Below are positions 37,079 through 45,102 of a stretch of DNA of 64,000 nucleotides, in pieces. The translations under genes and the position numbers were made by a program. Origin of the DNA: an uncultured Eubacterium sp. (GTDB lineage Bacteria; Bacillota; Clostridia; Lachnospirales; Lachnospiraceae). The notes under the pieces are model-generated. The model saw nothing but the letters and a program-made list of their open reading frames with translations. It did not search any database and was not told where the DNA came from. Where the stretch lies: contig CAJTRZ010000008.1 in the NCBI GenBank assembly GCA_910578975.1, forward strand, positions 48,113-112,112, written 5' to 3'. How positions within the stretch are numbered: position 1 is the first letter of the stretch; every line of letters begins with the position of its first letter.

Positions 37079-38227
37079 ATGACAACCGACGAAAAAGCAT
37101 TAAAATTACATGAAGAATTAAATGGTAAATTAAGCACTGAGGCAAAATGTCACGTAAACTCACGTGAAGATTTATCCCTCGCTTACACTCCCGGCGTTGC
37201 AGAACCTTGTAGAAAAATTGCAGCCAATCGGGAAGATGTATACAAATTTACATGGAAAGCAAACACTGTAGCTGTAGTCTCTGACGGAAGTGCAGTTCTT
37301 GGTCTTGGCAATATCGGTCCAGAAGCTGCGATGCCTGTTATGGAAGGGAAAGCTGTGCTATTTAAAGAATTTGGCGGCGTTAATGCTGTTCCGATCTGTC
37401 TTGACACACAGGATACTGATGAAATCATAGACACTGTTATCCGTATCGCTCCCGGGTTTGGCGGCATTAATCTGGAAGATATTTCAGCTCCAAGATGCTT
37501 TGAAATCGAAAGTAAATTAAAAGAGCGACTAGACATTCCTGTTTTTCATGATGACCAGCATGGTACTGCTATCGTTGTTCTGGCTGGTATTATCAACGCC
37601 CTAAAAGTAGTTGGCAAGAATAAGGAAAACTGTAAAGTAGTTATTAACGGTGACGGCTCTGCCGGTATCGCCATCTGTAAACTGCTTTTAAATTATGGTT
37701 TCAAAGATGTCACAATCTGTGGTTTATACGGTATTCTCTCAAAAGATATCGAAGTTTTAAACTGGGCTCAGAAGGAAATGGCTGAAGTTACCAACCTTTC
37801 CAGAATGAACGGAAAATTAGCTGATGCATTAGTCGGTGCTGATATTTTTGTTGGTGTTTCTGCACCAAACATGGTTACCGCTGAAATGGTACAGACAATG
37901 AATACTGACGCCATCATGTTTGCTATGGCAAATCCTGTCCCTGAAATTATGCCTGATGTAGCGAAAGCTGCCGGTGCAAGAGTCGTTGGAACCGGACGCT
38001 CTGATTTTCCAAATCAGGTAAACAATGTTGTAGCATTTCCTGGTATTTTCAAAGGTGCTTTAGAAGGACGTGCAAAACAAATTACAGAAGATATGAAACT
38101 GGCTGCTGCTCTGGCTATCGCTTCTTTGGTACCCGATGAAGAACTAAACGAAGAAAACATATTACCAGAAGCATTCAATCCGATTGTAGCAGATGTTGTA
38201 AGTCAGGCGGTAAAAGATAATATATAA
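37079..38227 (+). CDS. NAD(P)-dependent malic enzyme
   Basis: The enzyme decarboxylates malate to pyruvate with reduction of NAD or NADP. The 382-residue protein is the short bacterial form without a C-terminal phosphotransacetylase-like domain. Visible motifs are SLAYTPGVAEPC with the catalytic tyrosine, DGSAVLGLGNIGPEAAMPVMEG split around the active site, the metal site FHDDQHGTA, and the Rossmann loop INGDGSAG at about 190. TTGGAGG precedes the ATG. Cofactor preference cannot be read with certainty, and decarboxylating oxaloacetate forms exist, so I give no gene symbol. The repeat elements lie immediately upstream. Confidence 0.93.
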   Translation: MTTDEKALKLHEELNGKLSTEAKCHVNSREDLSLAYTPGVAEPCRKIAANREDVYKFTWKANTVAVVSDGSAVLGLGNIGPEAAMPVMEGKAVLFKEFGGVNAVPICLDTQDTDEIIDTVIRIAPGFGGINLEDISAPRCFEIESKLKERLDIPVFHDDQHGTAIVVLAGIINALKVVGKNKENCKVVINGDGSAGIAICKLLLNYGFKDVTICGLYGILSKDIEVLNWAQKEMAEVTNLSRMNGKLADALVGADIFVGVSAPNMVTAEMVQTMNTDAIMFAMANPVPEIMPDVAKAAGARVVGTGRSDFPNQVNNVVAFPGIFKGALEGRAKQITEDMKLAAALAIASLVPDEELNEENILPEAFNPIVADVVSQAVKDNI

Positions 38228-38271
38228 ACATATTCTTTTATACGATATTATTACAAGGAGGTCGTTAAGTT

Positions 38272-38799
38272 ATGAATTATGCTGAAATCAAAACTTATGA
38301 TGTGGCAAATGGTCCCGGTATCAGAGTTTCATTATTTGTCAGCGGCTGTCATCACAGATGTCCAGGCTGCTTTAATGAACAGGCATGGGATTTTAACTAC
38401 GGAAAAGTTTTTAATGACGAAACGATAGATTATATTATTGATACTTTAAGTTTTGGTGCTTATGCCGGTGTAACATTCTTAGGTGGAGAGCCACTAGAGA
38501 GAGTGAATCAGCGTGGTCTTATCCCTCTTGCAAAAAAAATAAAAGAAACTTATCCCGATAAAACAATCTGGTGTTTTACCGGATATGAATTTGAAAAAGA
38601 TATCATGGCTCATATGTACAAAGAATGGGATGAAACAAGAGAGCTACTATCCTATATTGATGTTTTAGTGGATGGACCATTTATTGAATCCCTGAAAAAT
38701 CCAAGTCTCGTTTTCAGAGGTTCTGAAAATCAGCGTTTAATTAAAATTCCGGAAACTTTAGAACGTGGTGAGATTGTACTTTGGGAAAAACGACTGTAA
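38272..38799 (+). CDS. nrdG: Anaerobic ribonucleoside-triphosphate reductase activating protein
   Basis: NrdG is a radical SAM enzyme that makes the glycyl radical on NrdD, the oxygen-sensitive ribonucleotide reductase. The 175-residue protein carries C26-xxx-C30-xx-C33 (GCHHRCPGCFN), the 4Fe-4S ligand motif, followed by the TFLGGEPLE SAM-binding segment at about 68-76. The start MNYAEIKTYDVANGPGIRVS is typical. AAGGAGG is upstream of the ATG. The partner nrdD is not next to it in this window, which departs from the common nrdD-nrdG pair; dut follows 54 bp downstream, which keeps a nucleotide-supply theme. Confidence 0.94.
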   Translation: MNYAEIKTYDVANGPGIRVSLFVSGCHHRCPGCFNEQAWDFNYGKVFNDETIDYIIDTLSFGAYAGVTFLGGEPLERVNQRGLIPLAKKIKETYPDKTIWCFTGYEFEKDIMAHMYKEWDETRELLSYIDVLVDGPFIESLKNPSLVFRGSENQRLIKIPETLERGEIVLWEKRL

Positions 38800-38853
38800 T
38801 CTTTTTTGACCTGAGAAAGAAAAATACAAAAAACAATTGGAGGAAACATAAAG

Positions 38854-39285
38854 ATGAATATAAAAAAACTAAATGAAAATGCTGTAATTCCAACCTATGG
38901 TTCAGAATATGCAGCCGGGGCTGATTTATATGCATGCATAGATGAAGCCATCACGATTGAATCTGGTGAAACTGCTTTTATCGGAACTGGTATTGCAATG
39001 GAAATCCCAATGGGTTATGCAGGATTTATTTATGCCAGAAGCGGTCTTTCCTGTAAAAAAGGACTGGCTCCTGCTAACAAGGTTGGAGTAGTCGATGCGG
39101 ATTACCGCGGTGAAATTACTGTCGCTCTATATAATCATGCATCAGAAACAAGGGTTGTTGAACCAAAAGAGAGAATTGCCCAGATGGTAATTGCTCCATT
39201 TTTTAAAGTTGATTTTGAAGAAGTGGAAGAATTATCTGATACGGTCAGAGGTGTCGGTGGATTCGGTTCTACTGGAAGCAAATAA
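38854..39285 (+). CDS. dut: dUTP diphosphatase (dUTPase)
   Basis: The enzyme hydrolyses dUTP to dUMP, keeping uracil out of DNA and feeding dTMP synthesis. The 143-residue trimeric-type protein has the five conserved motifs: AAGADLYA, ARSGLSCKKGL, GVVDADYRGEI with the catalytic aspartate, RIAQMVI, and the flexible C-terminal RGVGGFGSTG. GGAGG lies ahead of the ATG. It probably shares a transcript with nrdG and ends at a strong terminator. Confidence 0.96.
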   Translation: MNIKKLNENAVIPTYGSEYAAGADLYACIDEAITIESGETAFIGTGIAMEIPMGYAGFIYARSGLSCKKGLAPANKVGVVDADYRGEITVALYNHASETRVVEPKERIAQMVIAPFFKVDFEEVEELSDTVRGVGGFGSTGSK

Positions 39286-39303
39286 TTTATTTGCAAATAA
39301 AAA

Positions 39304-39340
39304 GTTGCCTTGCGAACTCAATCGCAAGGCTGCTTTTTTA
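39304..39340 (+). terminator. Terminator after dut
   Basis: A perfect 9-bp stem GCCTTGCGA/TCGCAAGGC (39307-39315 with 39322-39330) has a 6-nt loop and is followed by CTGC and six T. Confidence 0.9.
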
Positions 39341-39402
39341 TAAGTATAATATCTTTATTTGATTCGTTTTTCGACTATTCCCTCCCTATTACTAAATTAT
39401 TT

Positions 39403-40395
39403 TTATAATTTTTTTAAAGTAGTACTTGTTGACCAAACTCCCCAATACTTCTTTCCCTCTATCACTTTATACGCTCTAACTTTTAAATAATATTTTTTAT
39501 TTTTCTTAAGCCCTTTTACAATTACTGTATTCTTATTTTTTCTAATTTTTATTATTTTTATATTTTTAGTGAGTTTTTTGTTAGTTCCTAACTTTATCTC
39601 ATATCCTGTAACATTTTTTTGCTTCTTCCATGTCACCTTAATTTTTTTCTTTTTAATAATCTTCTTTACCTTCTTTACTTTTACGGGCTTTTTAACTTTT
39701 ACTTTTATACTTTTATTAATTTTCAGTTTTAATTTAACTCTTACATTCATAAACTCAGCAGTAAAATAGTGTTCACCATTGGATAATGTCATTAAATATT
39801 CTTCTTTTAAAATAATAGTTGTCACATTTTGAAATTTACGAATTATATAACATGAGTTATTTAATTTTTCTCCTTTGTACCACAATCCCTCAAAAAGTTC
39901 AGGATAATATTCATACGAAAACATTCCCTCAGTCAAATTCACAATTGCAGTACCGCTTCCTGCCCATGCCCCAAATGTAAAATAAGCATCCGTCAAGTTA
40001 ACTTTATGAGTTACAATATGTAACTTTAACGGTATAATTGCTTTAGTAAATACCGCCTCAAAAGAATAATCACCATCTTTCAATGTCTTTAAATAATCTT
40101 CTTTCAATGTAATAATAGTATTCAGTCCAGATTTCGTAACCGTAAAATGCGACTTTTCAACCATTTTTCCTTCATATTGTAGTTCTTCAAATTCATCAAA
40201 CTTTACAATATCTAAATTTTTTGTAAGATAATCATCACCTATACTCACTGAAGAACTCCCTTGTCCCTGCCATACTTCAAATGTTAAATAACTATCAACA
40301 AATGTTACTTTTGAAGGAATAGCATCAGCCTTTACATTTAATGTAAATAAACCCAATATCCCTATAGTCACAAGTATCTTCACAAACCTTTTCAT
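39403..40395 (-). CDS. Secreted protein with two X2-like repeats and a C-terminal Fn3-like domain
   Basis: The 330-residue product starts with a signal peptide (MKRFVKILVTIGILGLFTLNVKADA, quoted in parts as a basic start, hydrophobic core and VKADA cleavage region). Two homologous domains of about 95 residues follow (about 28-125 and 128-225). Each has an SYLTFEVW/AYFTFGAW-type strand, a charged loop, and the ending LKEDYLKTLKDGDYSFEA or LKEEYLMTLSNGEHYFTA, which resembles CBM_X2/Ig-like X2 modules. A strongly lysine-rich linker (about 227-255) leads to a fibronectin type III-like domain with GYEIKLGTNKK and YYLKVRAYK. X2 modules bind cell wall or polysaccharides in other bacteria; that role here is inferred. 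The gene is unusually AT-rich and isolated, with no catalytic domain. Confidence 0.75.
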   Translation of the reverse strand: MKRFVKILVTIGILGLFTLNVKADAIPSKVTFVDSYLTFEVWQGQGSSSVSIGDDYLTKNLDIVKFDEFEELQYEGKMVEKSHFTVTKSGLNTIITLKEDYLKTLKDGDYSFEAVFTKAIIPLKLHIVTHKVNLTDAYFTFGAWAGSGTAIVNLTEGMFSYEYYPELFEGLWYKGEKLNNSCYIIRKFQNVTTIILKEEYLMTLSNGEHYFTAEFMNVRVKLKLKINKSIKVKVKKPVKVKKVKKIIKKKKIKVTWKKQKNVTGYEIKLGTNKKLTKNIKIIKIRKNKNTVIVKGLKKNKKYYLKVRAYKVIEGKKYWGVWSTSTTLKKL

Positions 40396-40571
40396 AAGTA
40401 TCCCTCCTTCTTAATCTTTACAAATTTTTACACGATAACATTATACATATATAATATATTATCGCTTTTTTATAATTAATTCTATGTCTTTTTCAAATTA
40501 TATCACACATATTTTTCACACTAACTACCCATTGTAATATTGCAGATAATCTTAAATCCATTATCAAAATG

Positions 40572-41858
40572 TTATTTTTTCTTTCCCATAACAATATCAA
40601 TTAATCTTGCTAGTGGTTCTGCTGCATTCCGTACTTCCTGATACGTATTCGTCTGGGCTCCGACTTCTATTAACATAGACTGTTTACACAAATCAAGATT
40701 ATATTTATACGCATTTACATAATTGTGCCTTGCAAACCCTGGATAATATGCCTCTGCATTTACTTTCATCTGCAATGACAATGCAAGGTTCTCATATAAA
40801 TATGGATTATAAAGATAATCAATATTTCCGGTAGTTTTAAACCTTGACATTCCATTAAAGAACATTACCTGCGCAGTTTTTTTACCATTAATTTCTGTAA
40901 CAAGTCTTGTATCCTCATTAACCCCATCTCTATGTATATCCAAGATTAAACTAATTGATGGATATTTGTCGAGTATTTTCTTCACTCCTACTCTTGATTG
41001 GTCATAAGCTTCGTTCCTATCCAATTTGCCATCCACAATATCATAAGTGGATTTATCATGTATCACGTTATATCCAAACTGATCTTCCAGGATTCTTGCC
41101 AGACGGTCTCCCACTCCAATAATTGTCGTAGATTCATTTCCGTTACTATTACTAAACTCCTCCTGAGAATGTGTATGATAAATAAGAATCTGCGGTTTTT
41201 TATTATTTCCTTTTATTTTAAATTTCTCATTCATTGCAGCCTTAATCGGCATATCACTTTCCTTAATAGACGTTGCGGCAGTTATAATATAAAACTTATT
41301 AATAACACTATCGAAACTTCCTATATTATTTGCCGTGTATAACTTACCTTTTAATTTCGGCATTGGAACGATTACATTTGCCGCAGCTTTCACAGGTTTT
41401 GTTTTTTTCTTTGGCTCTTCCTTCTTTGGTTGAGCAGTCGTCTCTTCTTCTACATACCCTGCATTCTCATATATTAAATTTACCACCTGTTGATATCCTG
41501 GGTCACTCGTATCATAAGTATACTCACTATGATTTATATAATCAGAAACAATCTGGTCCAATACTTCCTTTTTCGCTGCCTCTGTCATCGAACCATGATT
41601 CTCTATATACAGCATATACCGGCTCATAACGCTGCCATTTTCCACAATTTCCTTTGCCAGCATTTTTGAAGTATCACTAATTACCTGACTGCTGACTTCT
41701 TTTGCCCTGTCTCCCGTTATCAGATTCACGCATTTTATTGCAATGTAAAGGCATAGAATAATAATAATTCCTTTCATCACTGATTGAATCAGTGACTGCG
41801 AAATTATCATGTTTGGAAGCAATATTCGATTTGTATTCTTTCTTATTCCTCTTTGCAC
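40572..41858 (-). CDS. spoIIP: Stage II sporulation protein P
   Basis: SpoIIP is the amidase/endopeptidase that, with SpoIID and SpoIIM, thins the septal wall during spore engulfment. The 428-residue protein has one N-terminal transmembrane helix (about 29-47), a low-complexity Pro/Lys-rich linker (about 145-160), and the SpoIIP catalytic domain with ILIYHTHSQE, ILDIHRDGV and LIEVGAQTNT, where the histidines and glutamate form the zinc site. The start is a GTG at 41858 with GGTGAGG 7 nt ahead. It lies 53 bp downstream of gpr, the usual Firmicutes pairing. Confidence 0.95.
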   Translation of the reverse strand: MQRGIRKNTNRILLPNMIISQSLIQSVMKGIIIILCLYIAIKCVNLITGDRAKEVSSQVISDTSKMLAKEIVENGSVMSRYMLYIENHGSMTEAAKKEVLDQIVSDYINHSEYTYDTSDPGYQQVVNLIYENAGYVEEETTAQPKKEEPKKKTKPVKAAANVIVPMPKLKGKLYTANNIGSFDSVINKFYIITAATSIKESDMPIKAAMNEKFKIKGNNKKPQILIYHTHSQEEFSNSNGNESTTIIGVGDRLARILEDQFGYNVIHDKSTYDIVDGKLDRNEAYDQSRVGVKKILDKYPSISLILDIHRDGVNEDTRLVTEINGKKTAQVMFFNGMSRFKTTGNIDYLYNPYLYENLALSLQMKVNAEAYYPGFARHNYVNAYKYNLDLCKQSMLIEVGAQTNTYQEVRNAAEPLARLIDIVMGKKK

Positions 41859-41911
41859 CAGATTACCTCACCTTTGTCCCACTTATATAATATATGTGAG
41901 GTTGTTTTACA

Positions 41912-42808
41912 TTAGAACAATGCCTGTCTGCAAAATTCATTTAATCCATGTGCAATTGTAGTACTTAAATTTTGAATGATTTCATCAACATCCTTAGGCG
42001 TAACAAACATCTGCTCTGTCTCCTCCGATAATAATTCCTCAAATAACTGATACTTCTCCTCATTTGTATAGTCTTTAAATAAATTTGCCACACAATGATT
42101 ATTGGTCTTGGATAAGATCTTTATCAGATTTTCCATCGTATCATTTACAATTGTAGCTCCACTGACTACCATAGGAACACCTATTGCAATGACTTTTTTC
42201 CCTAAACTCTCTTGGTTCAGCCCCTTTCTCTGATTTCCAATTCCACCTCCCGGTGTAATTCCTGTATCTGTAATCTGTATGGTTGTTGTAATTCTTCTGA
42301 CATTTCTTGCAGCCAGTGAATCAACTGCAATTACAATATCCGGATTTACCTCTCCAACAATCCCTTTTACAATATCAAAAGTTTCCATACCGGTCTGTGC
42401 CAGTACTCCTGGAGCAATGCAATAAACTTTTTCGCCTGGAAGAACTTCTTTTACCGTTCTTGGTCCCAGAGCATCCGGCGTAGCCTGCATGTTTCCCAAT
42501 CCAACGATCAATACAGATTTCACATGATCTTTTTGAATCACTTCTAATAGATGTCCTGCCAGTTTTGATGCAATATTTCTTCGTTCTGTTTCTTCCGGTT
42601 CTTTCAATACTCTGGATTCCATGGTAATATAACTTCCTACTGGTTTTCCCATGGACTTTGCGCCCTCTTCATTTACAATATCCACAATTGTTGTATTCAT
42701 ATGAATATCTTTATCATAATTATTTTTTATTTCTACACCATTTATTTCTACATTTCTCTCAAACCGTTCTCTTTCTTCCAACGCTAAGTCTGTATAAATG
42801 TTCTTCAT
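41912..42808 (-). CDS. gpr: Germination protease (spore endopeptidase)
   Basis: GPR degrades the small acid-soluble proteins of the spore DNA at germination and is made as a zymogen. The 298-residue protein starts MKNIYTDLALEERERF with the short propeptide region, followed by NGVEIKN. It contains VLIVGLGNMQATPDALGPRT, cut here to the VGLGNMQATPDALGP motif, DIVIAVDSLAARNV, and ITDTGITPGGGIGNQRK. It is somewhat shorter than the Bacillus enzyme (about 370) but in the range for Clostridia. AAGGAGG precedes the ATG. It is an aspartic-type protease, and the expected acidic residues are present. Confidence 0.95.
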   Translation of the reverse strand: MKNIYTDLALEERERFERNVEINGVEIKNNYDKDIHMNTTIVDIVNEEGAKSMGKPVGSYITMESRVLKEPEETERRNIASKLAGHLLEVIQKDHVKSVLIVGLGNMQATPDALGPRTVKEVLPGEKVYCIAPGVLAQTGMETFDIVKGIVGEVNPDIVIAVDSLAARNVRRITTTIQITDTGITPGGGIGNQRKGLNQESLGKKVIAIGVPMVVSGATIVNDTMENLIKILSKTNNHCVANLFKDYTNEEKYQLFEELLSEETEQMFVTPKDVDEIIQNLSTTIAHGLNEFCRQALF

Positions 42809-42844
42809 ATAGCCTCCTTATGTTATGCTTTCATGAATTTAGTA

Positions 42845-42873
42845 TTGACAATATATCTCATTTCTACTAAAAT
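42845..42873 (+). promoter_or_regulatory. Promoter of rpsT
   Basis: -35 TTGACA (42845-42850), 17-nt spacer, -10 TAAAAT (42868-42873). The start point is about 110 nt ahead of the rpsT ATG. Confidence 0.8.
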
Positions 42874-42879
42874 ATTTTT

Positions 42880-42988
42880 TGATGTCTGCGTCGTAGTCCG
42901 CATATTCCAAAAGACGCAGGCTGTGAAACAGATTTCCAATCTCTCTCAACGGAAATCAAATTTTTTTAATTATCGCGGAGGTAAGAAA
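42880..42988 (+). promoter_or_regulatory. Structured rpsT leader with a premature terminator
   Basis: The leader folds into CTGCGTC/GACGCAG (42886-42892 with 42913-42919), CTGT-GAA-ACAG just after it, and GATTTCC/GGAAATC (42931-42937 with 42951-42957). The last stem is followed by AAA and seven T (42961-42967), an intrinsic terminator shape located before the ribosome-binding site. This looks like an attenuator, plausibly answering to free S20, but the control is inferred. Confidence 0.6.
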
Positions 42989-42989
42989 A

Positions 42990-43253
42990 ATGGCTAACAT
43001 TAAGTCAGCAAAGAAAAGAATTTTAGTTAATCAGACAAAGTACGAAAGAAACAAAGCTATCAAGTCAGCAGTTAAGACTTCAATCAAAAAAGTTGAATCT
43101 GCTGTAGCAGCAAATGATAAGGTTGCAGCTGATGAAGCTTTAAAGGCAGCTACAAAGGCTATTACAATGGCTGGTTCCAAGGGTATTTACCACAAGAACA
43201 ATGTCGCTAGAAAAGTTTCAAGATTAACAAAATTAGTTAACACAATTGCATAG
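42990..43253 (+). CDS. rpsT: 30S ribosomal protein S20
   Basis: bS20 is an 87-residue basic helical protein of the small subunit that binds 16S rRNA early in assembly. The N-terminus MANIKSAKKRILVNQTKYER and the following NKAIKSAVKTSIKK pattern are characteristic. The C-terminal GIYHKNNVARKVSRLTKLV is typical. GCGGAGG is upstream of the ATG. It is a single-gene unit with a strong promoter, a structured leader and a terminator, facing holA tail to tail. Confidence 0.97.
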   Translation: MANIKSAKKRILVNQTKYERNKAIKSAVKTSIKKVESAVAANDKVAADEALKAATKAITMAGSKGIYHKNNVARKVSRLTKLVNTIA

Positions 43254-43272
43254 TTTCTATGAAGTTGTAAAA

Positions 43273-43314
43273 TAAAAAGAAGTTGTAATTTTTTCTACAA
43301 CTTCTTTTTATTTT
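43273..43314. terminator. Bidirectional terminator between rpsT and holA
   Basis: AAGAAGTTGTA and TACAACTTCTT form an 11-bp stem with an 8-nt loop and flanking A and T runs, so it can serve both converging genes. Confidence 0.9.
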
Positions 43315-43321
43315 ATCAGTC

Positions 43322-44305
43322 TCAATTGCTTTTTCTACTATATTTTATAAGAAGCATCTCCACTCCGATATTCTCATCCATAGCCCCTCTCTTAATCAGC
43401 TCTTCTGTTCTGATACTTTCTTCTAGCGCTGCCTTTAACTCTGCTACAGAAAAATTTCTGCTCTGACTAATACTTTTGTTTGCAATAAATCCCTGTACTC
43501 CCATGGCACTTGCAATCTGCTCTCTGCTCATACCTCTTGCCGATAGATCTTTTGCCTGTAATATCAAATGAAACTGTCTTGCAACCATAAAAAGAATACG
43601 CATAGGCGGCTCTTTCTCCGCAATCAAATCATAATAACAATCCAACGCCTTCTTTTGATTTTTCACTGATATTGCATCTATCATATCAAAGATACGAACA
43701 TTTAATTGTTTAATGCAGACAGCATCAATATCTTCTTTTGCAATAACATCTTTGTCTAAATCATAACTGATAAGTTTTTCGATTTCTCTAGACAAGACTT
43801 CCATATCCGTTCCAACATTAGCAATAAGATATGACATATTTGCATTCGTAATTTTTTTCCCATCACGAGCAAAAATTCTGGCAGCCCACATCGCTAAATC
43901 CTTTTCTGTCTGACGGTTAATCTCACAGATATGTCCGTTCGCTTTTACAGCCTTGTACATTTTACTCCGCTTGTCGACATCATGCTCCACAAACAAAAAT
44001 ACTGTGCTCTCTGGTATTTTGCTCATGTATTCTGCCAATTCTTCACCACCGCTTTTAAACAAGCCACTACCATCCATAACAATTAATCTTCGCTCTGCAA
44101 AAAACGGAAAAGTCTCTGCAGTATCTATCACTTCATTCACATCAAAGTTTTTGCCTTCATACACTCCAAGATTCATTGTATCGTCACCTGCAATTGCTTT
44201 AATGAGCTGGTTTTTATAATTTAACTTTAAATACTCTTCTTCTCCACAAATTAAATATACACTTTTAAATTTTCCTGTTTTTATGTCCTCTGTAAGAGTC
44301 TTCAT
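43322..44305 (-). CDS. holA: DNA polymerase III, delta subunit
   Basis: The delta subunit opens the sliding clamp as part of the clamp loader. The 327-residue protein starts MKTLTEDIKTGKFKSVYLICGEEEYL, shortened here; the YLICGEEEYL motif is typical of HolA, where the ATP site is degenerate. Domain III ends with MLLIKYSRKSN. Motif blocks LIVMDGSGLFKSGG and VNLITREIEKL-like segments fit the family. GAGGTAC is ahead of the ATG. In many Clostridia holA follows comEC and precedes rpsT; here the order is kept, with a small-RNA candidate and a small gene between holA and comEC. Confidence 0.93.
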   Translation of the reverse strand: MKTLTEDIKTGKFKSVYLICGEEEYLKLNYKNQLIKAIAGDDTMNLGVYEGKNFDVNEVIDTAETFPFFAERRLIVMDGSGLFKSGGEELAEYMSKIPESTVFLFVEHDVDKRSKMYKAVKANGHICEINRQTEKDLAMWAARIFARDGKKITNANMSYLIANVGTDMEVLSREIEKLISYDLDKDVIAKEDIDAVCIKQLNVRIFDMIDAISVKNQKKALDCYYDLIAEKEPPMRILFMVARQFHLILQAKDLSARGMSREQIASAMGVQGFIANKSISQSRNFSVAELKAALEESIRTEELIKRGAMDENIGVEMLLIKYSRKSN

Positions 44306-44450
44306 GCCGTACCTCTGATTAATTTACTGCATCAAAAGTTTTCTATACTTTCAATGTAATAAATATAGCATTTACTACACTAATACGCAATAAAATCTCT
44401 TTTTTAATCGGAACAAAATAAAAAAGAAATAACAAAAATAATAAAAACAG

Positions 44451-44479
44451 TTGACTTTTCACTTGGTAGTTATTATTAT
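44451..44479 (+). promoter_or_regulatory. Strong promoter for the small-RNA candidate
   Basis: -35 TTGACT (44451-44456), 17-nt spacer, -10 TATTAT (44474-44479) on the plus strand, in the holA upstream region. No ORF follows it. Confidence 0.65.
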
Positions 44480-44485
44480 ATTTTC

Positions 44486-44546
44486 AAAGAAGTTGGTTTA
44501 TACCGTCTGACTTTTGTCTCAAGACGGGGCGCTCGCTTCTTTTTTT
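44486..44546 (+). ncRNA. Candidate small structured RNA of about 61 nt
   Basis: Seven bases after the -10 box the sequence folds as AAGAAG (44487-44492) with CTTCTT (44536-44541) around an inner stem CCGTCT/AGACGG (44503-44508 with 44522-44527) that is capped by GAC-TTTT-GTC. A T run at 44540-44546 ends it. The single-stranded parts GGTTTATA and GGGCGCTCG flank the inner hairpin. Promoter, fold and terminator-like T tract together fit a tiny autonomous transcript. It overlaps the stop codon of the gene at 44545-45072 on the other strand by 2 bp. An alternative reading is a terminator for that gene, but the T run points the wrong way for it. I do not recognise an Rfam family with confidence. 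Confidence 0.5.
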
Positions 44547-45072
44547 ATATATTAAATTCAATACTATCTTCTTTCTTTATGTTCACTATATCATATAAGT
44601 ACAATTTTCCACTTTTCGTTTTCCTTACAACTAATGTTGCCAAATAAACATTATAATATCGTATAACATTATCTTGTGTTATTATGGGTAATGCAAATCT
44701 TGATAAATATCTATACCATCCGTATTTTGCTTTTTTTCTATTCTTATCTTTATGATTAGGTGTTTCACTAGTTTTTCTGGATATTTGAATTAATTCTACT
44801 ATCCCTTGTACAGCATTTGCCTTCGCCTTCGCATTTGCTCCTCTTACTTCTCTTGTATCCTTTGAACCTTTATATTCATCTGGAAAATCCGAAGCAATAT
44901 GTATTAATTCTTTTGTTTCTGCAACTTCAATTATTTTTCCAATATAACGCTTCAAATATTTTTCAACTTCATTCCAAGTTAATTTTTTCTTTCCATAAAA
45001 TAATATTTGATTAATAACCACTATCTTTCTCCCTTTTTTATCTAATGCAAATTGTACTGATTTCTTTCTCAT
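44545..45072 (-). CDS. Conserved hypothetical protein, possibly related to phage/toxin-associated nuclease domains
   Basis: The start is the ATG at 45072 with GGAGG 5 nt ahead; an in-frame TTG at 45102 is rejected. The 175-residue, lysine-rich protein contains DFPDEYKGSKDTREVRGANA, then AKAKANAVQGIVELI, KAKYGWYRYLSRFALPI and a C-terminal LYLYDIVNIKKE. This series reminds me of domains at the ends of phage head-morphogenesis and polymorphic-toxin-like proteins in gut Clostridia (BECR-fold nuclease group), but this is recollection and not proof. The first 55 residues look like a separate small beta domain. It has no signal peptide. It follows comEC by 30 bp, last in the com operon. Confidence 0.55.
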   Translation of the reverse strand: MRKKSVQFALDKKGRKIVVINQILFYGKKKLTWNEVEKYLKRYIGKIIEVAETKELIHIASDFPDEYKGSKDTREVRGANAKAKANAVQGIVELIQISRKTSETPNHKDKNRKKAKYGWYRYLSRFALPIITQDNVIRYYNVYLATLVVRKTKSGKLYLYDIVNIKKEDSIEFNI

Positions 45073-45102
45073 GACTGCCTCCCATAGCTTCAATATTTTC
45101 AA

